From CAZGHF01 sp964525595 (GTDB lineage: Bacteria; Patescibacteriota; Minisyncoccia; UBA6257; GWB1-50-10), in assembly GCA_964525595.1 (NCBI GenBank), contig CAZGHF010000001.1, positions 1 to 64,000 of the forward strand: a stretch of DNA of 64,000 bases, given 5' to 3'. The number at the start of each line of letters is the position of its first letter. Position 1 is the stretch's first letter. Both the position numbers and the translations under genes were made by a program. A model generated the notes under the pieces. It was not told where the DNA came from and did no database searches. It saw only the letters and a list, made by a program, of their open reading frames with translations. This document shows, in pieces, positions 17,069 to 24,415 of the stretch.

Positions 17069-17109
17069 GAAACTATACTGCTCCTCCCCTTACTCTTCTT
17101 ACCTCATCA

Positions 17110-18468
17110 ATGGAGAAGCCGACAGTTGGCGATCTTCGGGCAAATGCAAATATCATTAAAAGGACGCTTGAGGGTTTCGGCATTCCGGTTGATATGGGAG
17201 AGATAAACGTTGGACCGACGGTTACCCGCTACGCCCTAAAACCGGCCGAAGGAGTAAAGCTTACAAGAATTACTGCTCTTAGCCAGGATTTGGCGCTTGC
17301 CCTTGCTGCTCATCCGGTCCGGATTGAAGCGCCCATTCCCGGCAAGTCCCTCGTCGGCGTCGAAGTGCCGAATAAATCCGCCGCCCTCGTTCGTTTAGGC
17401 AACCTCCTCAGTTACCCGGAATTTCAGAAATCTCCGCCCCTCTCATTTGTTTTGGGCCGAAATGTCTCCGGTGAACCGGTATTCGCCGATATCGCCAAAA
17501 TGCCTCACCTTCTAATTGCCGGGGCAACCGGCTCGGGCAAATCAATAATGATTCATTCTCTTATTACTTCTCTTCTTTTCAGAAACTCTCCCGAGATGCT
17601 CCGCTTAATTCTCATTGACCCAAAAAGAGTAGAACTCACCATTTATGAAGGCCTTCCGCACCTCATGTCACCGGTTATCACCGAGAACAAAAAAGCAATG
17701 AGCGTGCTCCGCTGGGCGATAAATGAAATGGAAAGGCGCTATGAAATTCTTCTCCAGGTTGGTGTGAGAGACATAGAAAGCTGCAATCAAAAAGGCAATA
17801 AGCTTCCTTATCTTCTCGTGGTAATAGATGAGCTTGCTGACCTTATGACTTCTTATGGCCGGGAGGTTGAAGGTTCAATTATTCGTCTGGCCCAGATGTC
17901 ACGGGCAACCGGTATTCATCTTGTGGTCTCAACCCAGAGGCCCTCAGTTGAGGTGATCACGGGTCTTATTAAGGCAAATATTACCTCGCGCATCGCTCTC
18001 CAGGTCGCAAGTCAGGTTGATTCAAGAACGATTCTCGATACTGCCGGCGCCGAAAAACTTCTAGGTTCCGGGGATTTGCTTTTTATATCTGCAGAACACT
18101 CCAAGCCGCACCGCGTTCAGGGAGCTTACATTACCGAAGACGAAGTAAAAAAAGTCTGCTCTTTCATAAAAGAGAATAATGAATTGGAAGAGAACGGAAA
18201 TGGAGAAGAAGCAATCAATTTTAAAGAGAATGGAATGCCTCAGATGGATTTGGATTTGAATGATTTTTCAGAGGATGCTGATGAGCTCTACGGAGACGCG
18301 GTAAGAGTGGTCCGGGAAGCGAAGAAAGCGTCGGCTTCACTTCTTCAGCGGAGGCTCAAGGTAGGTTATGCCCGGGCGGCAAGGCTTCTCGATATGATGG
18401 AAGAGAAAGGAATAGTGGGCCCGGGGGAAGGTGCAAAACCAAGAGAAGTATATGGAGAACGAGAATAA
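17110..18468 (+). CDS. ftsK: FtsK/SpoIIIE DNA translocase, motor domain (frameshifted)
   Basis: 452 aa. RecA-like motor with Walker A GATGSGKS near residue 140, Walker B LLVVIDELADL near residue 240, VVSTQRPS, and a C-terminal winged-helix gamma domain (residues 385-445, ASLLQRRLKVGYARAARLLD) that reads KOPS-type polarity sequences in the family. The true reading frame extends upstream of the ATG: PAKIRNYTAPPLTLLTSS is typical FtsK linker and is open back through the purine tract. The whole gene would thus run 16403-18468 if one frameshift is corrected. Role: chromosome segregation at division. Confidence 0.92.
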   Translation: MEKPTVGDLRANANIIKRTLEGFGIPVDMGEINVGPTVTRYALKPAEGVKLTRITALSQDLALALAAHPVRIEAPIPGKSLVGVEVPNKSAALVRLGNLLSYPEFQKSPPLSFVLGRNVSGEPVFADIAKMPHLLIAGATGSGKSIMIHSLITSLLFRNSPEMLRLILIDPKRVELTIYEGLPHLMSPVITENKKAMSVLRWAINEMERRYEILLQVGVRDIESCNQKGNKLPYLLVVIDELADLMTSYGREVEGSIIRLAQMSRATGIHLVVSTQRPSVEVITGLIKANITSRIALQVASQVDSRTILDTAGAEKLLGSGDLLFISAEHSKPHRVQGAYITEDEVKKVCSFIKENNELEENGNGEEAINFKENGMPQMDLDLNDFSEDADELYGDAVRVVREAKKASASLLQRRLKVGYARAARLLDMMEEKGIVGPGEGAKPREVYGERE

Positions 18469-19126
18469 AAATCTTTCAAATACGATTGTAGGAGCTCTCC
18501 GGGAGCGAGGACTGACAGCCGAGAAACTCGCCGAGACAACCGGTATTTCGGAGAGGTTTTTAGAATCGCTTATTGAAGAAAAATTTGAGACCTTACCGCC
18601 CCTCCCTTACGTCCGCGGCTATCTTATGAAAATAGCCGATGTTTTAGATTTGGACGGAGAGGAGCTTTTTAGAGAATACCTTGAAGACAATAAAGAAGTG
18701 AAGCGTTCCGGTAAACGCGACCGACTTCCGGTGAACCGTTTTGAGACGCCGAAACTGAGAGGGAGACTTGTTGTTCCACTTTTGATAATCCTGGCCGTTC
18801 TCCTGTATGTTTTTCTTAGGACTCCCCTTTTTGGTGAGACAAATGGTCTCGTTCTCGAGAATTTGGAAGAAGATATCACTTACTCGGATGAGTCGACTTT
18901 CACTGTTTCGGGCAGGATTAGTGATTCTTATAAATTGACACTGAATGGCGAGAGGATTTATCCTGATGAAGACAGCAATTTCACGGTGCAGATTAACCTC
19001 AAAGAAGGTTTTAATACTTTAGTCTTTGACGCAAAAAAGTTTTTAAGGAAAGAGAAAACAATAACGAAACAAGTTTTTTATAAAGTGCCAACCGAAGAAG
19101 AAAATAATCAAGATGGCGAGGAGTAA
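18452..19126 (+). CDS. RodZ-like membrane protein with N-terminal helix-turn-helix
   Basis: 224 aa from the ATG at 18452, which overlaps the end of ftsK by 17 bases. Residues 5-70 form a RodZ/Xre-type helix-turn-helix (LRERGLTAEKLAETTGISERFLESLIE, then PYVRGYLMKIADVLDLD). One membrane segment follows (about residues 107-128), then an outside beta domain of the Big/PASTA-like kind. RodZ links the MreB cytoskeleton to the envelope; MreB is not seen in this window. It overlaps recA by 14 bases. Confidence 0.8.
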   Translation: MENENKNLSNTIVGALRERGLTAEKLAETTGISERFLESLIEEKFETLPPLPYVRGYLMKIADVLDLDGEELFREYLEDNKEVKRSGKRDRLPVNRFETPKLRGRLVVPLLIILAVLLYVFLRTPLFGETNGLVLENLEEDITYSDESTFTVSGRISDSYKLTLNGERIYPDEDSNFTVQINLKEGFNTLVFDAKKFLRKEKTITKQVFYKVPTEEENNQDGEE

Positions 19127-20132
19127 ATCCGCCTCGAGCGGAAAAGACAAAGATAAAAAAGAATTGAATGAGCTGGAGACACTCATGGAATCGCTTCAGT
19201 CTCGTTTCGGTGAGGGAGCGATAATGCGATTGGGTGAGAGCCAGCACATTAAAATTGAGATAATTCCTTCCGGCTCTTTTTCGCTTGATATTGCTCTCGG
19301 TGCAGGCGGTCTTCCCAAAGGAAGAATTATTGAAATTTACGGCCCGGAAGCTTCCGGTAAAACGACTTTGGCTCTCCACGCCGTGGCGGAGGTCCAGCGG
19401 GGAGGCGGCCGGGCTGCTTTTATTGATGCCGAGCACGCCCTTGACCCCGAGTATGCCAAGAATATCGGTGTGAAAATTAAAGATTTAATCATTTCCCAGC
19501 CGGGCACCGGCGAGGAGGCTTTAAACATCCTGGAGAGCTTGGTTCGTTCCTCAGTCATCGATGTTGTAGTTATTGACTCAGTAGCAGCTCTTACTCCCCG
19601 GGCGGAAATTGAAGGTGAGATGGGCGCTCATCACATCGGGGCGCAGGCCCGGCTTATGAGTCAGGCGCTCAGGAAGCTGGCCGCCATTGCTGATAAGTCA
19701 AAAACAATAGTTATTTTTATAAACCAGATTCGCCAGAAAATCGGCGTGATGTGGGGTAATCCTGAGACAACGACTGGTGGCTTGGCTTTGAAGTTTTATG
19801 CATCGGTGAGAATCGACATCCGCCGCATTGCCCATATTAAGAAGGGCGACGAGGTGGTGGGCAGCCGGGTCAAAGTAAAAATCGTGAAAAATAAAATCGC
19901 CCCGCCTTTCAAGATTACCGAGTTTGATATTATGTACGGTGAAGGGATTTCCTACGAGGCTGACGTTTTGAATACGGCCGTAAAGTATGACGTAGTGAAG
20001 AGAAGCGGTTCAAGCTACACTTTTGAAGGCGAGCGTATCGGGGTAGGCCTGGAAAAATCCCGCGAGAGATTGAAGGAAGATAAGAAACTTTTAAACACGA
20101 TTAAGAAAAAAACTCTCGAAGCAATAAAGTAA
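19113..20132 (+). CDS. recA: Recombinase RecA
   Basis: 339 aa. Forms filaments on single-stranded DNA, drives strand exchange, and triggers the SOS response in species that have LexA. Visible: Walker A GPEASGKTT near residue 74, VVIDSVAALTP (Walker B), loop L1 region GEMGAHHIGAQARLMSQALRKL, and loop L2 GVMWGNPETTTGG, with W where most RecA have F. The C-terminal domain is present but short. It overlaps the RodZ-like gene, so it may be expressed with ftsK and that gene. Convergent with folD. Confidence 0.97.
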   Translation: MARSKSASSGKDKDKKELNELETLMESLQSRFGEGAIMRLGESQHIKIEIIPSGSFSLDIALGAGGLPKGRIIEIYGPEASGKTTLALHAVAEVQRGGGRAAFIDAEHALDPEYAKNIGVKIKDLIISQPGTGEEALNILESLVRSSVIDVVVIDSVAALTPRAEIEGEMGAHHIGAQARLMSQALRKLAAIADKSKTIVIFINQIRQKIGVMWGNPETTTGGLALKFYASVRIDIRRIAHIKKGDEVVGSRVKVKIVKNKIAPPFKITEFDIMYGEGISYEADVLNTAVKYDVVKRSGSSYTFEGERIGVGLEKSRERLKEDKKLLNTIKKKTLEAIK

Positions 20133-20174
20133 AAATTTAAATCTACTAACAAGCAATCGTTTCTTGGTAGATAT
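20133..20174. terminator. Weak hairpin between convergent recA and folD
   Basis: ATCTAC...CAAG pairs with CTTG...GTAGAT around 20141-20171 with a 3-base bulge; T-rich on one side only. Possible shared terminator, low strength. Confidence 0.3.
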
Positions 20175-20960
20175 TTACGGATTTAATTTGTAGAAGTTTT
20201 CGAATAGTTTAACGACTAGAATCGGGCCGGTGCCGCCGGGAGTGGGGGTGTAGGATAATAATTGACCATTAGCGTTTGATAATTGACTGACGTCAAAGTC
20301 GCCGTAGACCTTACTGCTCTTGAAGTCGTAGCCGAAGTCTATCATCACAGCGTCTTTTCTCAGCATGTCTGGTTTTATTAAACCGGCAAGACCGACACCG
20401 GAGACAACGAGGTTCGCCTCTTTTAACGTTGAAAAGTCGCTGCCGGACTCGAGTGTTTGAAGTTTGGAACACTTGTTTCTCAACCACTCGGAGACGGGTT
20501 TACCGATTAGGAAACCCAAGCCCACTACCGCCGCTCTTTTATTTTTTAGCTGATAGTTTTTAGTTTTTATTATTTCTTCCACGACGCCGACGGCCGGGGC
20601 CGAGACCGAGGACTTACCAGTCAGGTTATCAACGTCTTTTTCAGGCGGAATTGCTTTTATTATTTCGTCGCGGTTTATGTGTTCCGGAAGAGGCAGTTGG
20701 AGGACGATACCGCCGCAATTCGGGTCACCGGCAATTTTTGAAACCTTATCCCGCAGCCCCTCGTTGTCTATCGAGGTTGAAATTCGATGGATTTGGAAAT
20801 CTACGCCGAGTTTACGAGCAATTTTTTCTTTCCTTTTTATGAAGCTCACCATCGTCGGTTCGTCACCGATTTGAACCACTGCCAGAGATTTTCTTGGCTT
20901 CGGTTTCTTTTTCAGCTCGGCGACGATTTCATCCGCGATTTTCTCGCCGTTAATGATCAT
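20175..20960 (-). CDS. folD: Bifunctional methylene-THF dehydrogenase/methenyl-THF cyclohydrolase FolD
   Basis: 261 aa, slightly short for FolD (about 280). It interconverts 5,10-methylene- and 10-formyl-tetrahydrofolate. Visible: VQIGDEPTMVSFIKRKEKIARKLG (cofactor-site Y replaced by F in the usual S-x-x-Y-x-x-x-K motif), GIVLQLPLPEH, DVDNLTG, the nucleotide loop VVGLGFLIGKPVSEWL where GRS is normally found, and the C-terminal TPTPGGTGP. The changed YxxxK and GRS sites are worth noting, since they touch catalysis and NADP binding. It overlaps glyA by 4 bases. Confidence 0.92.
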   Translation of the reverse strand: MIINGEKIADEIVAELKKKPKPRKSLAVVQIGDEPTMVSFIKRKEKIARKLGVDFQIHRISTSIDNEGLRDKVSKIAGDPNCGGIVLQLPLPEHINRDEIIKAIPPEKDVDNLTGKSSVSAPAVGVVEEIIKTKNYQLKNKRAAVVGLGFLIGKPVSEWLRNKCSKLQTLESGSDFSTLKEANLVVSGVGLAGLIKPDMLRKDAVMIDFGYDFKSSKVYGDFDVSQLSNANGQLLSYTPTPGGTGPILVVKLFENFYKLNP

Positions 20961-22243
20961 TCGTCTGTTCCGGGTAGCGGGAATTTCAAAACGAATTCCT
21001 TGACTTGGGCTTTGATTTCTTTAAGTTTTCCCTCATTATCCTTCGCTCGTATCGCTTCCAGCATAAAGCTGACCAGCTGGTCGGTCTCCGGTTCTTTCAT
21101 CCCCCGGGTGGTCATCGCCGGCGTTCCGAGGCGCAGACCGCTTGGTCTAAACGGCGGGTTGGGGTCGTCAGGTACGGTCGACTTACTCGCCGTAATACCC
21201 ACTTTGTCGAGAACTTGTTCAACTACTTTGCCGTTCAGGTTCCAGCTTTTCGTGCAGTCAACAACCATCATGTGGTTGTCCGTGCCGTTTGTCACAAGTT
21301 TTATCCCGTTTTCCATAAGTTTCTCCGCCATCCGCTTGGCATTTGCGAGAATTTGCGCGGCATATTGTTTAAACTCCGGCTTCTGCGCTTCACCTAGGGC
21401 AATGGCGATGGCAGCAATAGCGTTCATATGCGGGCCGCCCTGCAAACCCGGGAAGACGCTTCGGTCAATAAGTGTGGGTAGGTTCTCAATTGTTTTCTCG
21501 GGCGCTTTTAGAGGATTACTAACAGTTCCTTTGCTTAAAATCATTGCTCCCCGTGGACCGCGCAATGTTTTGTGCGTTGTCGTAGTCATGATGTGAAACC
21601 CGGCGTCGAAAGGGTTTTTTAGGACGCCTGCGGCAATTAGTCCAGCTATGTGAGCCATGTCGGCCATTGCGATAGCGCTCACTTCATCGGCAATTGATTT
21701 TATTGCATCATAGTCCAGTTCGCGGGGATAGGCCGAGAATCCGGCAAGAATAATTTTGGGGTGCTCTTTCTTCGCTGTCTCGCGCAGTTTATCGTAATCA
21801 ATTTCTCCTGTTTCAACATCTTTCATTCCGTACCGCACGAATTTGAAAAGCTTCGACATGTAGGTAACCGGTGCACCGTGGGTAAGGTGTCCGCCGTGAG
21901 TGAGATCCATTCCGAGTACTGTATCACCCGGCTCGAGCCAAGAGAAATAAACTGCCACGTTTGCGGCGGCGCCGGAGAGCGGCTGAACGTTCGCGTGGTC
22001 GCTGCCGAAGAGTTCTTTTGCTCGATCAATGGCAAGCTGCTCTACTGCGTCGGTATTTTCCTGCCCTCCGTAATAGCGTTTGCCGGGGTAACCCTCGGAG
22101 TATTTGTTGGTAAAAACGCTTCCCAGAGCCTCTAGGATTGCCCGGGAGACGTAATTTTCTGAAGCTATAAGTTCTACCCCTTCTTTCTGCCGCGTAAATT
22201 CTTTTTTTATAAGATTACCAACTTCGGTGTCCATTAAGGACAC
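20957..22243 (-). CDS. glyA: Serine hydroxymethyltransferase GlyA
   Basis: 428 aa PLP enzyme that converts serine and THF into glycine and methylene-THF. Visible: IASENYVSRAILEALGS, NKYSEGYPGKRYYGG, the PLP-lysine motif TTTTHKTLRGPRGA near residue 225, and FPGLQGGPHMNAIAA. Length is normal. It is the first gene of a two-gene unit with folD (ATGA overlap), which together feed one-carbon units; purine or thymidylate synthesis genes are not in this window. Confidence 0.97.
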   Translation of the reverse strand: MSLMDTEVGNLIKKEFTRQKEGVELIASENYVSRAILEALGSVFTNKYSEGYPGKRYYGGQENTDAVEQLAIDRAKELFGSDHANVQPLSGAAANVAVYFSWLEPGDTVLGMDLTHGGHLTHGAPVTYMSKLFKFVRYGMKDVETGEIDYDKLRETAKKEHPKIILAGFSAYPRELDYDAIKSIADEVSAIAMADMAHIAGLIAAGVLKNPFDAGFHIMTTTTHKTLRGPRGAMILSKGTVSNPLKAPEKTIENLPTLIDRSVFPGLQGGPHMNAIAAIAIALGEAQKPEFKQYAAQILANAKRMAEKLMENGIKLVTNGTDNHMMVVDCTKSWNLNGKVVEQVLDKVGITASKSTVPDDPNPPFRPSGLRLGTPAMTTRGMKEPETDQLVSFMLEAIRAKDNEGKLKEIKAQVKEFVLKFPLPGTDE

Positions 22244-22278
22244 TTTACTACAAAGTTAAAAACTAGTGAAGAGAGAGG

Positions 22279-23364
22279 TTATTTGACTAGTTTTAAGGCT
22301 ATCCTCTTTTCCTCAGCTTTTATGCTCTCAATTTTGAAATTATATTTTTCGCCCAAAGCAAGCTCTTTTTTCATCTCCGGTACGCCGCCGAATTCGGAAA
22401 CGTGGATTTGTCCCTGGATTCTGTCACCGAGATTCACGATTGCGCCGTATGGGTGGTGGGCGTAAATTTCTCCCTTTACTGTTTCGCCTTCTTTGTATTT
22501 TTCCGGAACTTTTTCCCACGGATCAGACTGGAGAGCTTTTAGAGAAAGCGAAATTCTCCCATCCTTTATCTCTATTATTCTGGCCTCGATGGCATCATCT
22601 ACACTGACTACTTCCTTTGGGTTTTCAATGGTTTGGTGAGAAAGTTCGGAAATGTGAATCAGGCCCTCAATTTCGGGATTGTCGGTGAATTTTACGAATG
22701 CTCCAAAATCGGCCACTCCCGAGATTACCCCGTGAATTACTTCGCCAACTTTATAATTTTTGGCGAGCTCCTTAATCGACACCTGAGTAGCCGCCTTTTC
22801 CGAAATTATGAGCTTGTTGGTGCGTGGGTTAAGGTCGATTATCTTCACTTCCAGTTCTTCCCCGACGATTTTCTGGATCTCCTCCAATATCTGGTTTCTG
22901 TCCTCCGTAGGGAGTCGCGGGTAGTGTTCTCCTGATAATTGAGAAACGGGTAAAAATGCGGAGATGCCGCTTATTTCGGAGATAAGACCGCCGCGGTTGG
23001 CGCCTTTTATTTTTACCTTGATGATGTCTTCCCGTTCTTGGGATTCCTGAATTTCCGCCCAAGCTTTTTGTTTGCCGGCTTCAGTGAGCGACAATTCAAC
23101 CATTCCTTCCTCATTATCCACCTCGATTACTTTCGTGTGAATCGGGTCGCCAACTTTGATTTCTCTTATCATATCTTTGGCGCTTTGAACCTCTTCCCGA
23201 TAAACCATTCCCGTACCGTGGCGTCCCAAATCAACCACTATTGCGTTTGCGCCTTTCTCGAGTACTACTCCCTCAACAAGATCGCCGATTTTAAGAACTG
23301 AAAAAAGTTCGGGTTTGTCTTTTACGAACTGCTTGAAGAATTGTTGTATATAGTTGGCGGGCAT
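22279..23364 (-). CDS. rpsA: S1-domain RNA-binding protein, short ribosomal protein S1 (RpsA-like)
   Basis: 361 aa with four S1 OB-fold repeats, roughly residues 22-90, 108-185, 200-270 and 287-358. The repeats show the usual GDLVEGVVLEKGANAIVVDLG and GVVADFGAFVKF-type pattern (here GVISGVADFGAFVKF). E. coli S1 has six repeats, and short S1 is usual in Gram-positives and CPR. It helps mRNA binding on the 30S subunit. A GAGGA ribosome site lies before the ATG. Divergent from the MBL-fold gene. Confidence 0.92.
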   Translation of the reverse strand: MPANYIQQFFKQFVKDKPELFSVLKIGDLVEGVVLEKGANAIVVDLGRHGTGMVYREEVQSAKDMIREIKVGDPIHTKVIEVDNEEGMVELSLTEAGKQKAWAEIQESQEREDIIKVKIKGANRGGLISEISGISAFLPVSQLSGEHYPRLPTEDRNQILEEIQKIVGEELEVKIIDLNPRTNKLIISEKAATQVSIKELAKNYKVGEVIHGVISGVADFGAFVKFTDNPEIEGLIHISELSHQTIENPKEVVSVDDAIEARIIEIKDGRISLSLKALQSDPWEKVPEKYKEGETVKGEIYAHHPYGAIVNLGDRIQGQIHVSEFGGVPEMKKELALGEKYNFKIESIKAEEKRIALKLVK

Positions 23365-23442
23365 AATGTCCTCAAGATTATCACAAAAAGCCGTTGAAAA
23401 TCAAGCAATTCTCAATTATAATGTTATTATTCGGAGTTTTAT

Positions 23443-24021
23443 ATGGTCATTACCCACCACGGTGAGAATTACTTTAAAATCCAGTCGGGGAGCTTCACCG
23501 TTCTTATAGACCCGACTGATGGCCGCTCTTTCAAGGGAGCTGATTTAGTTTTGAGCACCTTAAAACCCTCACCCATCCCGCCGCCCGGAGACGACACTTT
23601 CTTTATTGACCACCAGGGCGAATACGAAGTTGGTGACGCTCTTGTTTGGGGAATGAGCGTGGGCATCGATAGAGGAGACGAGAAAACCGTTTACCGGATA
23701 ATGCTTGAAGGTATAAGCGTTCTTGTTTTGGGACACCTTAGTCATGAACCTTCTCCCGAAGCTCAGGAGAAATTCAAAGGTTCTCAGGTAGTAATTATTC
23801 CCGTCGGCGGTAAGCCATTTATGTCCGAGGCTGTGGCAGCAAAACTCGTAAGGCAAATCGAGCCAGCTCTCATAATTCCTTCGCTTTTCAATCGGGCGGC
23901 TGCCGGACCGAAAAATTTTTTGAAAGAAGTGGGTAAAGACAAGTGTTTACCCGAAGAAAAACTGGTTTTTAAGGCTAAAGATTTGGAACCGGGTAAAATG
24001 GAGGTAAAATGCCTAACTTGA
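23443..24021 (+). CDS. MBL-fold metal-dependent hydrolase, UlaG-like
   Basis: 192 aa. Short beta-lactamase-fold protein of the Lactamase_B_3/UlaG kind: MVITHHGENYFKIQ, VLIDPTDG, the HQGEYEV region and a VLVLGHLSHE segment. The full HxHxDH metal motif of active enzymes is not visible (FFIDHQGEYEV takes its place), so catalysis is doubtful. It overlaps the next small membrane-protein gene by 13 bases and starts a cluster that leads into gyrA. Confidence 0.75.
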   Translation: MVITHHGENYFKIQSGSFTVLIDPTDGRSFKGADLVLSTLKPSPIPPPGDDTFFIDHQGEYEVGDALVWGMSVGIDRGDEKTVYRIMLEGISVLVLGHLSHEPSPEAQEKFKGSQVVIIPVGGKPFMSEAVAAKLVRQIEPALIIPSLFNRAAAGPKNFLKEVGKDKCLPEEKLVFKAKDLEPGKMEVKCLT

Positions 24022-24413
24022 ACTTTGAAGAAATTGTAGAGAAGACAAGAGAAGGGCTAAGAAAAGTCCAGCGGTCGGATGAAAAAACGAAGAAATTTTA
24101 TCTTACTGTGTTTTCATCTCTTGCTATGATAGTTGTTGTGGGTTTATGGTTTTTTTACCTTGATATCACTTTGCCTCAGCCGGTAGGCGGCGCCGCCGAA
24201 ACCATTCCCGAAAATATGTCGGTCATAGAGGAAAAGAGCGGGGATTCGTTTTTCAATACTATTGCTCGGGGAGCGAAAAATATTTTTGGAGATTTAAAAA
24301 GTCAGTTTGAGAAAATCGGAGAGAGTTTCAGCCAGGTTAAAGAATTTACTCTTGAGGGCGGAGGCGCCGAATTCATTCCCGAAGAACCCCTTAAACCGAC
24401 GTCCTTACCTTAA
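24009..24413 (+). CDS. Small single-pass membrane protein, unknown function
   Basis: 134 aa. A charged N-terminus (residues 1-30), one membrane segment (about residues 34-54, VFSSLAMIVVVGLWFFYL), then an outside polar tail with predicted helix and an acidic end. No family is recognised. It overlaps the MBL-fold gene by 13 bases and ends 2 bases before gyrA, so the three are probably one transcript. Confidence 0.6.
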   Translation: MPNLNFEEIVEKTREGLRKVQRSDEKTKKFYLTVFSSLAMIVVVGLWFFYLDITLPQPVGGAAETIPENMSVIEEKSGDSFFNTIARGAKNIFGDLKSQFEKIGESFSQVKEFTLEGGGAEFIPEEPLKPTSLP

Positions 24414-24415
24414 CC

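Noticed and set aside
20787..21596. Long plus-strand frame (269 aa) opposite folD and glyA
   Set aside because: Antisense to two clear enzymes with full motifs; no ribosome site and no protein-like pattern.
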